Positions 16,457 to 25,339 of a DNA stretch of 64,000 nt are shown here, in pieces. Under the pieces are notes generated by a model that had not been told where the DNA came from, ran no database searches, and saw only the letters and a program-made list of their open reading frames with translations. Made by a program: the position numbers and the translations under genes. The stretch is taken from assembly GCF_900111305.1 (NCBI RefSeq), contig NZ_FOGS01000014.1:29239-93238 (forward strand), in the 5' to 3' direction. The first letter of the stretch is position 1, and each line of letters opens with the position of its first letter. The DNA comes from Vreelandella subterranea (lineage in GTDB: Bacteria; Pseudomonadota; Gammaproteobacteria; Pseudomonadales; Halomonadaceae).

Positions 16457-17737
16457 ATGTTGTGGATTTTTTTAGGTATCTTATTGATGTCTATCGTGCT
16501 GGGCCTGCCGATTGCCTTTGGCCTAGGGGTAGCCGCGGTGGTAATGGCGGTGCTCTCGGATATTCCCCTGTCGATCATGATCGAGCAGTCGGTGAGGGGG
16601 GTGAACAGCTTTCCGCTGCTGGCGATTCCCTTCTTTATTCTGGTAGGGGAGGTGATGAGCCAGGGGGGTATCGCACGTCGTCTGATGGAGTTGGCCGGGG
16701 CGCTGGTCGGCTTTATGCGCGGTGGCCTGGGCCAGGTCGCGATCACCGGCTCGATGTTCTTTGGCGGTATCAGCGGTTCGGCTGTGGCCGATACGGCCGC
16801 CACAGGGGCCATGATGATCCCGTCGATGAAACAGCAGGGCTACACTGCTGCTAACGCCACGGCGATTAACACCGTGTCTTCGGTAATCGGCATTATCATC
16901 CCACCCTCCATTCCGTTGATTCTCTACGGTATTGTGACCGAAACCTCGATCAGCCGCCTGTTCATTGCCGGCATTGTCCCGGGGATGATGATCGGCTTTG
17001 CACTCATGGTGACCACTTTCATTCTGGCGAGTAAGCAGGGCGGTGGGGTGCGCAAGTTCCGTTGGGATGCCCTCTGGAAGGCCTTTAAAGATGCCTGGCT
17101 GGCGCTGGTACTTCCGGTCATTGTGATTGGCGGTATTATTGGCGGTATCTTTACGGCCACTGAAGCAGCCGTTGCCGCATTACTCTACGCGCTGGCGATT
17201 TCCCTGCTGGTGTATCGTGAGTTCAGCATCAAGGCATTGGGCGGCATGTTGATCCGCACGGCTCGTCTTACCGGCATGGTGATGATGCTGCTGGCGTTTG
17301 CCACCGTGATTGCCTGGTTCCTGACCATCAACATGGTCCCGCAAACCCTGGTGTCTCAAGTGCAGTCGATCACCCAGGATCCTTTCTTGCTATTGTTGAT
17401 TGTGGCTGCTTTGCTGTTGGTGGTGGGATTTGTGATGGATCTGACGCCCGCCATGGTGATCATGGCGCCGATGCTGGCACCCATTGTCACCTCCGTAGGG
17501 GTGGATGAGGTCTACTTCGGCGTGCTGATGGCCTTTATTCTCGGGGTGGGCCTGCTGACACCGCCGGTTGGCACCTGCCTGTATGTAGGGTGCGGGGTTG
17601 GTAAGGTATCCATGGAGTCATTAGTGCGTGCGATGCTGCCGTATTATGCTGCGCTACTGGTGGTGCTGGTAATATTAATCGCTTTCCCGGGCGTGGTTAC
17701 CTGGTTACCGGATCTCACCGCTGTGCGCGGCAATTAA
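16457..17737 (+). CDS. dctM: TRAP transporter large membrane subunit (DctM)
   Basis: A 426-residue protein with ~12 membrane segments. It has the DctM signatures FPLLAIPFFILVGEVMSQGGIARRL and GGISGSAVADTAATGAMMIPSM (ion/substrate loop), then IGIIIPPSIPLILYG and VGLLTPPVGTCLYVGCG. It forms the transport channel with DctQ and receives substrate from DctP. It is tightly coupled to dctQ (3-bp gap) and followed after 14 bp by gntK. Confidence 0.95.
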   Translation: MLWIFLGILLMSIVLGLPIAFGLGVAAVVMAVLSDIPLSIMIEQSVRGVNSFPLLAIPFFILVGEVMSQGGIARRLMELAGALVGFMRGGLGQVAITGSMFFGGISGSAVADTAATGAMMIPSMKQQGYTAANATAINTVSSVIGIIIPPSIPLILYGIVTETSISRLFIAGIVPGMMIGFALMVTTFILASKQGGGVRKFRWDALWKAFKDAWLALVLPVIVIGGIIGGIFTATEAAVAALLYALAISLLVYREFSIKALGGMLIRTARLTGMVMMLLAFATVIAWFLTINMVPQTLVSQVQSITQDPFLLLLIVAALLLVVGFVMDLTPAMVIMAPMLAPIVTSVGVDEVYFGVLMAFILGVGLLTPPVGTCLYVGCGVGKVSMESLVRAMLPYYAALLVVLVILIAFPGVVTWLPDLTAVRGN

Positions 17738-17751
17738 ACAGGAGCGTCAGT

Positions 17752-18279
17752 ATGGAAAGTGCTTCTCAGCGCATTTTGGTGATGGGCGTGTCCGGTTCGG
17801 GTAAGTCTCATATTGGACAGGCGTTGGCGGCCTCCCTGGGGGCGACCTTCATAGACGGCGATGATCATCATTCACCCACCAATGTGGCCAAGATGGCCAG
17901 CGGGACCCCGCTTGACGATGATGATCGCCGGGAATGGCTGGACACGCTTGCTGGCCTGTTTGCCGAGTACTACCGAGCGGACCGCTCGGTAGTGATTGCC
18001 TGTTCGGGCCTTAAAAAACGCTACCGTGACCGCCTGCGTGTGGGAGATCCGGGGCTGCGTATACTCTACCTGGAAGGCAGCCGTGATCTTCTGCGTGAGC
18101 GGCTCACCACACGGGCGGGTCACTTTTTCAAGGGCGATACAATGCTGGCAAGCCAGTTGGCCGACCTGGAACCTCCGGATCCGTCAGAGGCGGTTAGCCT
18201 CTCGATTGCGTTAAACCCTCATCAGATTGTGCACGAATTTATCGCGACACTGCCTGCATCGGTCAGGCCCCCCTACTAA
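17752..18279 (+). CDS. gntK: Gluconokinase
   Basis: A 175-residue P-loop kinase. Walker A is MGVSGSGKSHIG (residues 12-23). FIDGDDHHSPTNVAKMASGTPLDDDDRREWL, the substrate-binding segment diagnostic of GntK, follows, then CSGLKKRYRDRLR and the lid GHFFKGDTMLASQLADLEPPDP. It phosphorylates gluconate to 6-phosphogluconate for the Entner-Doudoroff or pentose phosphate route. AGGAG precedes the start. The transporter upstream and GntR downstream support the substrate. Confidence 0.95.
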   Translation: MESASQRILVMGVSGSGKSHIGQALAASLGATFIDGDDHHSPTNVAKMASGTPLDDDDRREWLDTLAGLFAEYYRADRSVVIACSGLKKRYRDRLRVGDPGLRILYLEGSRDLLRERLTTRAGHFFKGDTMLASQLADLEPPDPSEAVSLSIALNPHQIVHEFIATLPASVRPPY

Positions 18280-18349
18280 GCGGGCATCGTCTTCGGGCCA
18301 AGGTTTCGTTAGGCTAAGGCCCCTGACATCTGTTGTAGAAGGCCTTCGA

Positions 18350-19345
18350 TTGAAAAAAAAGCGACCCACCTTGCAGGATATCGCGGATCGCGTTGGCGCC
18401 ACCAAGATGACGGTGAGCCGCTGCCTGCGCGACCCTGAAACGGTGTCTGAAGGCTTGCGCGAGCGAATCTTTTCGACGGCGGAAGACATCGGCTATATCC
18501 CCAACCGTGCGCCCGACTTGCTCTCCAGGGCCACCAGCCACTCGATAGGCGTGCTGGTGCCCTCGCTCACCAACCAGGTGTTTGCCGACGTTATCGTCGG
18601 CATTGAAACCCTGACGGAACCCGCCGGCTACCATCTGATGCTGTCCCACTATGGCTATAGCCCCGAGCTTGAAGAGCGCAGCCTGGCGTCGTTTCTTTCC
18701 TACAATGTCGATGGTGTGATTCTCTCCGACCGGGATCATACCGACCGCAGCCTGCGGATGCTGGAAACCGCAGGCATTCCGATTGTTGAAATCATGGACA
18801 CTCACCGTGCGCCACTTCAGCAGGCGGTGGGCTATGACAACGTCCGAGCGGCTTTCGACATGGTCAGCGAGATGATTCGCCGCGGTCGGCGGCAGGTCAT
18901 TTACCTGGCGGTGCGGCTTGACGAGCGTACCCGGCAGCGCGAGCAGGGCTATCGCGATGCCATGGAGGCCCATGGCCTGCCACCCGTGACGCTGTACAGC
19001 ACCCTGCGCTCTTCGTATACCGTGGGGGCGGCGCTGCTCGAACAGATCATGTTCGAGTATCCCGGCGCCGACGGGGTCTTCTGTACCAATGATGACGTGG
19101 CAGTAGGGGCCTTTTTTGAATGCCAGCGGCGTGGCATCAAGGTCCCTGAACAAATGGCGATTGCCGGTTTTCACGGCCACGACGTTGGCCAGGCAATGAC
19201 CCCTCGGCTCGCCAGTGTGATCACACCCCGCCAAGCGATCGGCAAGGCGGCCGCCCAGGCGCTGCTAGCACGTATCGAAGGCGCCCCGGTAACGCACAAG
19301 GTGGTCGATCTGGGCTACGCCATTGAAGCAGGTAGCACCCTGTGA
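18350..19345 (+). CDS. gntR: Gluconate operon repressor GntR (LacI family)
   Basis: A 331-residue LacI-type regulator, the same length as E. coli GntR. The helix-turn-helix TLQDIADRVGATKMTVSRCLRDPE is followed by IPNRAPDLLSRATSHSIGVLVPSLTNQVFADVI, which follows E. coli GntR closely. The likely start is TTG at 18350, with AGAAGG 7 bp upstream, because the family N-terminus is KKKRPTLQDIADRVG. Upstream in-frame codons back to 18227 overlap gntK and lack homology. It binds gluconate or 6-phosphogluconate and presumably acts at the palindrome at 14598. It is unusual for the repressor to lie last in its own operon. Confidence 0.92.
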   Translation: MKKKRPTLQDIADRVGATKMTVSRCLRDPETVSEGLRERIFSTAEDIGYIPNRAPDLLSRATSHSIGVLVPSLTNQVFADVIVGIETLTEPAGYHLMLSHYGYSPELEERSLASFLSYNVDGVILSDRDHTDRSLRMLETAGIPIVEIMDTHRAPLQQAVGYDNVRAAFDMVSEMIRRGRRQVIYLAVRLDERTRQREQGYRDAMEAHGLPPVTLYSTLRSSYTVGAALLEQIMFEYPGADGVFCTNDDVAVGAFFECQRRGIKVPEQMAIAGFHGHDVGQAMTPRLASVITPRQAIGKAAAQALLARIEGAPVTHKVVDLGYAIEAGSTL

Positions 19346-19412
19346 ACCTTGCACGTCTGGCGAAGCGGCAGGCAACTGGCTAAAGTAGGCCTTTTCTTTG
19401 AAGGGGGCCGCC

Positions 19413-20261
19413 ATGAAGATTGTCGAGCTGAACGTTTACCCGGTTAAATCACTGCAGGGAATCCCCCTGGAGCAAACCCGGTTACATGCGCATGGGCTTG
19501 CCTGGGATCGCCGCTGGATGCTGGTCGACGACCGGCAGCGGTTTGTGACCCAGCGCCAGTTGCCCGCCCTGGCGACGATTGGCGTTGCACTGACCGACGA
19601 CCACTTGGTGCTCTCACATCCCGACGTCGAGCCACTGAGCGTACCGCTGGCAGAGCCGGAAGGTAATCTACGCCTGGTTAGCGTCTGGGGTGACCACTGC
19701 AAAGCGCTTCCGGAAGGCCCTGAGGTCACACACTGGCTCGAAGCCGCGCTGGGCGAGCAGGCCCGGGGGATGAGCCTGGTGCGCTTTGCCACCGAGTTTA
19801 CCCGTGCCGTTGAGGATGATTTTCTCGACGGCGGGGCGGCACATACCTATTTTTCCGACGGCTACCCCTTTTTATTGACCACCACCGGCTCGCTCGACGC
19901 CTTGAACGATGCCTTGACAGCGGGTGGCCATGCGCCGGTGCCCATGAGCCGCTTTCGCCCCAACGTGGTGATCGAGTGTGATACCCCCTGGGCGGAAGAC
20001 CGCTGGGCCACGTTAAGTGATTCCACGGGGACGTTTCAGTTTACGCTGCGTAAACCCTGCCAGCGCTGCAAGATCACCACCATTGACCAGCAGACAGCGT
20101 CGGTTCCTGAGCCGGGCGAGCCGCTGAAAACGCTGCTGGCGCTGAATACCCAGCCTGCCTTGAAAGGCGCCCACTTTGGACAGAATGCCACCTTGACCAG
20201 CGGCGACGGTGCGATTATCCGGGTGGGGGCGGCGCTTGAGGCAAGCGAACGCGACGCCTGA
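19413..20261 (+). CDS. MOSC domain-containing protein, YcbX-like
   Basis: A 282-residue protein. The N-terminal MOSC beta-barrel domain opens MKIVELNVYPVKSLQGIPLEQ and includes GLAWDRRWMLVDD. The MOSC domain proper contains MSRFRPNVVIE and the conserved cysteine in RKPCQRCKITTID, which coordinates the molybdenum cofactor. YcbX-type proteins reduce N-hydroxylated compounds with help from CysJ-like reductases. The MKIVEL start is preceded by AAGGGGG. The 3' end overlaps the convergent DMT gene by 47 bp. The last ~15 residues are encoded in that overlap. Confidence 0.9.
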   Translation: MKIVELNVYPVKSLQGIPLEQTRLHAHGLAWDRRWMLVDDRQRFVTQRQLPALATIGVALTDDHLVLSHPDVEPLSVPLAEPEGNLRLVSVWGDHCKALPEGPEVTHWLEAALGEQARGMSLVRFATEFTRAVEDDFLDGGAAHTYFSDGYPFLLTTTGSLDALNDALTAGGHAPVPMSRFRPNVVIECDTPWAEDRWATLSDSTGTFQFTLRKPCQRCKITTIDQQTASVPEPGEPLKTLLALNTQPALKGAHFGQNATLTSGDGAIIRVGAALEASERDA

Positions 20262-21120
20262 AACGCAATAGGCGCGTGGCAATCGCGGTGCCGAGTAGCG
20301 TGATCAACATGCCTGCGATAATTTGCAGGCTGAGCGTCTCGCCAAGTAGCAGGTAGCCCCAAAGCAAGGCGCTGACCGGTACCAGAAAGGTGACGGTGGA
20401 CGTCGCCGTGGCGCCTGCGCTGGCAAGCAAACCGAAGTAAAGCAAAAACGCCAGCGTGGTGCTGAGTACCGCCAGGGCCAGCGCGTTACCCCATGCCAGC
20501 GGTGAAATAGGCTCGCCAGGCCACAGTACAATACCGGGTATCAACAGCACGGTGGCCGACATTGCACAGCTGCCGGCCGCCAGTACACGGCTGGGTAGAT
20601 GGCTCAAGCGGGTTTTTGAATAGTTACCGGCAATGCCATAGCAGAATGTCGCCCCCAGTACCGCCAGGATAAACCAGCCGTCACCGCCTAATGCAAAGTC
20701 GAGGCGATTGGCCGACAGCACATAAACGCCCACCAGTGCGAGTGCCAGTCCCAGGTATTGCTGGCGAATGATCGGCGTGGCGAAAAATAATGCCCCGATA
20801 AGCGCGGTAAAAATCGGCGTGGTGGCATTGATCAGCGAGGTGAACCCCGCTTCCAGGCGCGTTGTCGCCAGGGCCAGCAGCGAGAAGGGCAGGACGTGGT
20901 TGATAATGCCAAGCAGCAGGAGCGGTCCCTTGTGCTGCCATATCAGATGCAAGTAGCGGGCGCTGAGCAGAAACGGCAGTAACAGTAATGCGCCTATCCC
21001 CATACGTACCAATATCAGCGGAATCGGACCAAACTCGGGCACGGCGACGCGCATAAAAATAAACGATAATCCCCAGAGGGAGGAAAGCAGCATTAATTTC
21101 AGCGCATCTGCCGACGACAT
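20215..21120 (-). CDS. DMT-superfamily EamA transporter
   Basis: A 301-residue protein with ten membrane helices in two EamA repeats. LMLLSSLWGLSFIFMRVAVPEFGPIPLILVR opens the first repeat and GIAGNYSKTRLSHLPSRVLAAGSC the second; PVSALLWGYLLLGETLSLQIIAGMLITLLG near the end is the usual closing helix pair. It is likely an exporter of amino acids or small metabolites; the substrate is unknown. The ATG at 21120 follows AAGGA; a GTG 15 bp upstream is possible. The C-terminus RLPQAPPPPG overlaps the MOSC gene end. Confidence 0.9.
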   Translation of the reverse strand: MSSADALKLMLLSSLWGLSFIFMRVAVPEFGPIPLILVRMGIGALLLLPFLLSARYLHLIWQHKGPLLLLGIINHVLPFSLLALATTRLEAGFTSLINATTPIFTALIGALFFATPIIRQQYLGLALALVGVYVLSANRLDFALGGDGWFILAVLGATFCYGIAGNYSKTRLSHLPSRVLAAGSCAMSATVLLIPGIVLWPGEPISPLAWGNALALAVLSTTLAFLLYFGLLASAGATATSTVTFLVPVSALLWGYLLLGETLSLQIIAGMLITLLGTAIATRLLRFRRRVRLPQAPPPPG

Positions 21121-21292
21121 GGCGAATCCTTGCACAAAAAGGTGGGCATTGAGTCATTAGCTTACGACCGTCTGGGCATCAATGGAACCTGGGCTGTCGG
21201 CAGGGCGATAAAAATCAGCTACGCTGGTGAGGTAGCTGTCGTTATCGACGGCTCCATCAGTAACCTGACATTTGACGCGAAAGGAGCTATCC

Positions 21293-21715
21293 ATGGATCG
21301 TAAAGCAAGCGCACGTTGGGAAGGTGGACTGAAAGATGGCCGTGGCCATGTTGCCACGGAAAGCGGTGTCCTCGACGCCAGCTATTCATTCAAGAAGCGC
21401 TTTGAAGACGAGAAAGGCACCAACCCTGAAGAACTGATCGGCGCCGCCCACGCCAGCTGTTTTTCCATGGCCCTGTCGATGGTGCTGGGTGAAAAAGATC
21501 TAACCGCCACCTCTATCGAGACCAGTGCCAATGTAACGCTCTCCCAGAGCGACGCCGGGTTCGATATCTCGAAAATTCATCTGGACGTTGAAGCGCAGGT
21601 GGACGGTGCCGATGAGGCAACCTTCAAGGAAGCGGCAGAAACGGCCAAGGCCAATTGCCCCGTCTCCAAGGTGCTTAATGCCGATATCAGCATGACGGCC
21701 AAGCTCAAGCACTAA
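21293..21715 (+). CDS. osmC: Osmotically inducible peroxiredoxin OsmC
   Basis: A 140-residue protein. ARWEGGLKDGRGHVATESGVL, FEDEKGTNPEELIGAAHASCFSMALS (first redox Cys) and AKANCPVSKVLNADI (second Cys) are the OsmC subfamily blocks, distinct from the Ohr protein at 13444. It detoxifies organic and inorganic hydroperoxides and is usually induced by osmotic stress. The ATG at 21293 was chosen over an upstream in-frame start; AAGGAG precedes it. Confidence 0.94.
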   Translation: MDRKASARWEGGLKDGRGHVATESGVLDASYSFKKRFEDEKGTNPEELIGAAHASCFSMALSMVLGEKDLTATSIETSANVTLSQSDAGFDISKIHLDVEAQVDGADEATFKEAAETAKANCPVSKVLNADISMTAKLKH

Positions 21716-21760
21716 GCCTTCGCTGACCAAGCTCGAACAACGAGCTTGTCTAGGTTGTTG

Positions 21761-21788
21761 ACGCCTTGGCATTTGCCAGGGCGTTTTT
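21761..21788 (+). terminator. Rho-independent terminator after osmC
   Basis: The stem ACGCC.TGGC / GCCA.GGCGT (21761-21784), with one internal mismatch, is followed by TTTTT. A second small hairpin, AAGCTCG / CGAGCTT, lies at 21729-21747. Confidence 0.7.
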
Positions 21789-21803
21789 GGATTCGTACAT
21801 TGC

Positions 21804-22472
21804 CTAGCGTGCCGGGTCCAATATGCCGCCCAGCGAGGCATTGCGCCGGAACCAGCCGGCGATACTGGCCCGTGCATGTCGGGTGGGGAGCACTTCGTGG
21901 GGGATGCTTTCCGACATGAAGCAGGCAAAGGTACCCGCTTCCGGTATCACGCGGGCGGTTTCCTGATTCGGTGCGTCGGGATTGTAAAGCACCATTTCGC
22001 CGCCGCCATCGGCGGGCCAGTCAGGGTTCAGGTAGCCCACCGTTGAGATCACGCGGTTGGCCCGACCGCGAAAGCTGTCCAAATGGCGTTGATAAAATGC
22101 CCCCGGCGGGTAGTGGGCAAAATGGGCTTCGTACTCGAATAGCCCAAGGAACAGCGCCTGGTTGAGCACCTGCTGTAACGCTTCCATTGCCATTAAATAG
22201 CGCCGCTGGGCTTCGCTTTCGCGGTCGAGCCAATGGATGGCGTCGCCACGCACGTCTTTGCGCAGGTGGTGTTGCTGACCACGGCCGATACCCGCTTCAT
22301 CCAGCGCATTATGAGCGGCCATATAATGCAGCTCCTGATGAAGGGAATGGCACAGATCAAGGTCGATGACGCCTTGGCCGACATACCAGCCTTGTTCAAC
22401 CAGTGCATCCACCAGCTCGACCTGGGTGGCGGCTGACAGCAGGGAGGACGATAAACGCATGCTTGGAATCAT
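21804..22472 (-). CDS. 2OG-Fe(II) oxygenase (SM-20/prolyl-hydroxylase-like)
   Basis: A 222-residue double-stranded beta-helix protein. The iron and 2-oxoglutarate ligands are visible as YQRHLDSFRGRANRVISTVGYLNPDW (His-x-Asp), GGEMVLYNP, and the distal IPHEVLPTRHARASIAGWFRR (His and 2OG-binding Arg). It resembles the PKHD-type hydroxylases related to SM-20/EGLN; the target is unknown. Its ATG overlaps the stop of the upstream nudL gene as ATGA (22469-22472), which fixes the start and suggests translational coupling. Confidence 0.9.
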   Translation of the reverse strand: MIPSMRLSSSLLSAATQVELVDALVEQGWYVGQGVIDLDLCHSLHQELHYMAAHNALDEAGIGRGQQHHLRKDVRGDAIHWLDRESEAQRRYLMAMEALQQVLNQALFLGLFEYEAHFAHYPPGAFYQRHLDSFRGRANRVISTVGYLNPDWPADGGGEMVLYNPDAPNQETARVIPEAGTFACFMSESIPHEVLPTRHARASIAGWFRRNASLGGILDPAR

Positions 22473-23137
22473 TCGTTGGGTCTCAGGGAACGGGAAGACG
22501 CGCTGTTGCTGGCCGACGATGGGGCGCTTTTACGTTCTGGGTAATGGCGCAGGGCACCCGCCGGACGCTGGTAAAGGTCTATCGGCATGGCAAACCCCTC
22601 GGCCAGCAGTTCCACCAGCATCATGGCGGACAGGCCCCAAATGACATGGCCGTCGACCTGGTAGCTGGGCACGTAGTGGGCGACGCCATCCACGGTAATC
22701 ACATCGGTATGCGTTCGCCGGTCGTCCAGAAAGTGGCTTAACGGCACCTCAAAAATGGCGTCCAGCTCACCGGGGTCGGCCACCAGCGGCAGGTCGGGCG
22801 GAATAATGCCCACCCAGGGGGTTACCCGGATGCCGTGCAGCGATATCACATCGGATAAACGACCCAGTGCCGTGACGTGCCCCGGGTCGAGGGCAACCTC
22901 TTCCTGGGCCTCACGCAGCGCCGTGGCATAGAGATCGCGGTCGTACGGCTCGCGCATGCCGCCGGGGAAGGCCACCTGACCACTATGGGTGCTGAGGTGG
23001 CGGGCGCGCCGGGTAAACAGCAGGGTCGGGTCCGGGCGCTCGACGATGGGCAGCAAGACAGCCGCCTCGGGCAACCCAGCGTGGTCTAGCCGTTGAGGGG
23101 AGAGTTGTTGCAGCCGGTTGCGAAGTGTCTCTAACAT
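22469..23137 (-). CDS. nudL: CoA pyrophosphatase, NudL/YeaB-type Nudix hydrolase
   Basis: A 222-residue protein. The region GQVAFPGGMREPYDRDLYATALREAQEEVALDP is a full Nudix box, preceded by LFTRRARHLSTHSGQVAFPGG, the UPF0035 signature of CoA pyrophosphatases that split coenzyme A into 3',5'-ADP and phosphopantetheine. The start at 23137 (MLETLRNRLQQLSPQRL) matches the family; a longer in-frame extension overlaps the divergent promoter. Divergent from the second Nudix gene, with 52 bp between the starts. The Ser-rich tail (SAPSSASNSASSRS) is unusual. Confidence 0.92.
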   Translation of the reverse strand: MLETLRNRLQQLSPQRLDHAGLPEAAVLLPIVERPDPTLLFTRRARHLSTHSGQVAFPGGMREPYDRDLYATALREAQEEVALDPGHVTALGRLSDVISLHGIRVTPWVGIIPPDLPLVADPGELDAIFEVPLSHFLDDRRTHTDVITVDGVAHYVPSYQVDGHVIWGLSAMMLVELLAEGFAMPIDLYQRPAGALRHYPERKSAPSSASNSASSRSLRPNE

Positions 23138-23189
23138 GTGGCATCCATAAGCATTGTTACCTTTTCCCAGCAGCCGTAGAGAAATCGCG

Positions 23190-23747
23190 ATGAACTTTTG
23201 CAGCCAGTGTGGCAATACCGTCCGTTTTGCCGTTCCTGAAGGCGATGATCGCCCGCGCTATCTGTGCGATGCCTGCGGCACCATCCATTATCAGAATCCC
23301 CGTATTGTGGCGGGCACCTTGCCCGTCAGCGGTACCAAGATCTTGCTATGCAAGCGCGCCATTTCGCCGCGTAGAGGGTACTGGACCTTGCCGGCCGGCT
23401 ATATGGAAAATGCCGAAACCACCGAGCAGGCCGCCACTCGCGAAACCCGTGAAGAAGCCTGCGCTGAGGTGGCGCTGGCCAATCTCTACACGCTGATCGA
23501 TTTACCGCATATCAACCAAGTTTATATGATTTTTCGGGCAGAGCTGACCGGCGGCTTCAACGCCGGGCCGGAAAGCCTCGAAGTGGCGCTATTCGAGGAA
23601 GACGAAATTCCCTGGGATGAGCTTGCGTTTCCCACCATTGAGCAAACGCTCCGGCACTTCTATGCCGACCGCGTCCGTCATGAATACCCGCTGCATATCA
23701 GCGCCATCAACCCCGAAGACCGTGAGCGCTACGCCGGTAGTGCCTGA
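23190..23747 (+). CDS. Nudix hydrolase with N-terminal zinc ribbon
   Basis: A 185-residue protein. A zinc ribbon (CSQCG near residue 4, CDACGTIHYQNPR near 28) precedes the Nudix domain, whose box is GYMENAETTEQAATRETREEACAEV. The architecture is like NudC-related zinc-ribbon Nudix proteins, but shorter than NudC and without the SQPWPFPxS motif of NAD pyrophosphatases, so the substrate is open. The ATG at 23190 begins the ribbon. It is convergent with the YqfO-like gene, with 6 bp between the stops. Confidence 0.9.
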   Translation: MNFCSQCGNTVRFAVPEGDDRPRYLCDACGTIHYQNPRIVAGTLPVSGTKILLCKRAISPRRGYWTLPAGYMENAETTEQAATRETREEACAEVALANLYTLIDLPHINQVYMIFRAELTGGFNAGPESLEVALFEEDEIPWDELAFPTIEQTLRHFYADRVRHEYPLHISAINPEDRERYAGSA

Positions 23748-23753
23748 GAGGCC

Positions 23754-24065
23754 CTAGAGATCGGCCAGTGCCCAGACATCATAGGCAACTTCTTCATAGG
23801 GGTGCGCCAGTTTCAACGCGGCAATAGCGGCTTGAATATGGTCGTCGTCGCAAACCAGCTCAACCTTGAGTTCGTCCACGAACTCAAGCGCGCCTACCTT
23901 GCCAATATGCGGGTCTGCTCCGTCAAGCGGGCGGAACTGACCCGTCCCTGGCGTTTGGAAACAGCAGGCCTCGTAGTCGCCAATACGCCCTGCGCCGGTT
24001 TCAAATACCGCTTCCTTGACAGTTTCCGCGTCCTCAACGGGGACAAAAAATGCCAGCTTATACAT
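23754..24065 (-). CDS. YqfO/NIF3-insertion-domain-like protein
   Basis: A 103-residue protein matching the stand-alone form of the YqfO/Nif3 insertion domain: MYKLAFFVPVEDAETVKEAVFETGAGRIGDYEACCFQTPGTGQFRPLDGADPHIG and the end AHPYEEVAYDVWAL. The fold is CutA/PII-like and trimeric in relatives. A role in metal or ligand sensing is suspected for the family, but not established. It has the typical family length (~103). Confidence 0.88.
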   Translation of the reverse strand: MYKLAFFVPVEDAETVKEAVFETGAGRIGDYEACCFQTPGTGQFRPLDGADPHIGKVGALEFVDELKVELVCDDDHIQAAIAALKLAHPYEEVAYDVWALADL

Positions 24066-24193
24066 AGGTTAACGCCTCCAGGTTCCACCATGGTGTAGGG
24101 TTGCGCTATCGTCATATTAGCGAATAGGCGACTTCTGGTCTTCCCGTTGACTTTGTATGATGCAATTTAACCACCTGGGTAGCGAGCCGGTGA

Positions 24194-25159
24194 ATGGATA
24201 AATTTGAGGTAAAAATAGATCAGGCGGCCAGGGCTGCCTGGATGTCTTACGTCGGCGGTATGACGCAGGATGACATTGCCGCTCAACTGGGTGTCTCAAG
24301 GCCCGGGGTACAACGGCTGCTGGCTCTGGCCCGGCAGGAAGGCCTGGTAAAGGTACATATCGATCACCCGATTTCCACCTGCATGGCGCTGGGGAATGCA
24401 TTGCGCGAGCGCTTTGGGTTGGCTTACTGCGATGTGGTACCCGCTGACAACCAGGCCCCTGAAAGTGCTGCTTATTATCTGGCCGTGGCTGGGGCGGAAC
24501 GGCTTTCCCGGCTCGTGGAGCGTAGCGAACCGCTGACGTTGTCATTGGGTACAGGCCGCTCGGTGCGCGCGGCGGTAGAAGCGCTGAGCCGCGTTGAGCG
24601 CCCTCAGCACCGTTTCGTTTCGCTGGTGGGCAATGTGGCCCGGGATGGCTCGGCAAACCGCTACGACGCGGTGATGGTGCTGGCGGATAAAACCGGTGGC
24701 GAGCGCTTCTTGCTGCCTGCCCCGGTAGTGGCCGAGTCGCTTGATGAGAAACAGGCCATGCTCTCGCAGCGCCTGTTCAAGGCGATTGCCGATGTGGCCA
24801 GAGAGTCCGAGGCAGCCTTTATTGGTGTGGGCCGTATCGATCGTCAGGCGACATTGTTCCAGGATCATTTCATCAGCGAAGAAGAGCTCGATGAGCTGCT
24901 GGGCTTGGAGGCCGTGGGCGAACTGCTGGGCTGGCCGCTCAATCGACAGGGAGAGGTGATCGACTGCTCGATTACCCGCCGCGTCACCAGCCTGCCCCTT
25001 GAACGCTTTGGCAAACACATGATGGTGGCGATAGCGGGTGGGCGTGACAAAGCCCCCGCCATTCATGCGGCTCTGAAAGGTGGTTGGTTGAAAGGCTTGA
25101 TTACCGATGAGATGGCAGCCCGGCACATAGTCAATACGGAAGAACTGGGCGCGCTCTGA
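24194..25159 (+). CDS. SorC-family sugar-binding regulator of the polyol operon (SmoC-like)
   Basis: A 321-residue protein. The N-terminal helix-turn-helix AAWMSYVGGMTQDDIAAQLGVSRPGVQRLLALAR is followed by the SorC sugar-phosphate-binding domain (LSLGTGRSVRAAVEAL, LVGNVARDGSANRYDAVM, GGRDKAPAIHAALKGGWLKGLITDEMAA). Same-strand position directly upstream of the polyol ABC operon matches SmoC of the sorbitol-mannitol operon of Rhodobacter, which acts as its regulator. The likely target is the palindrome at 25268. The effector is unknown. Confidence 0.9.
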   Translation: MDKFEVKIDQAARAAWMSYVGGMTQDDIAAQLGVSRPGVQRLLALARQEGLVKVHIDHPISTCMALGNALRERFGLAYCDVVPADNQAPESAAYYLAVAGAERLSRLVERSEPLTLSLGTGRSVRAAVEALSRVERPQHRFVSLVGNVARDGSANRYDAVMVLADKTGGERFLLPAPVVAESLDEKQAMLSQRLFKAIADVARESEAAFIGVGRIDRQATLFQDHFISEEELDELLGLEAVGELLGWPLNRQGEVIDCSITRRVTSLPLERFGKHMMVAIAGGRDKAPAIHAALKGGWLKGLITDEMAARHIVNTEELGAL

Positions 25160-25267
25160 GGCAGGCATGTGGCGGCGCAACATGCTGTTTTGCTGATCGA
25201 TTAGCGTAAAGTCTAAGTGTCTTGGCTTTGCTTTTTTTGGGCTTTCGTACGATCATTTGCTCGATGG

Positions 25268-25284
25268 TTGATCAAAAAGATCAA
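25268..25284. promoter_or_regulatory. Palindrome upstream of the polyol ABC operon, candidate SorC-family operator
   Basis: TTGATC-AAAAA-GATCAA is a perfect 6-bp inverted repeat with a 5-bp spacer, 56 bp upstream of the binding-protein gene. The position suits a regulator site for the gene just upstream. Confidence 0.5.
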
Positions 25285-25339
25285 ATTGAAAGATGCATCT
25301 GGCGATAACAATGCCAATACAAGCCCACAGGAGTGCCTT

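Noticed and set aside
18314..19234. 306-codon frame antisense to gntR
   Set aside because: Shadow of a regulator with clear family match.
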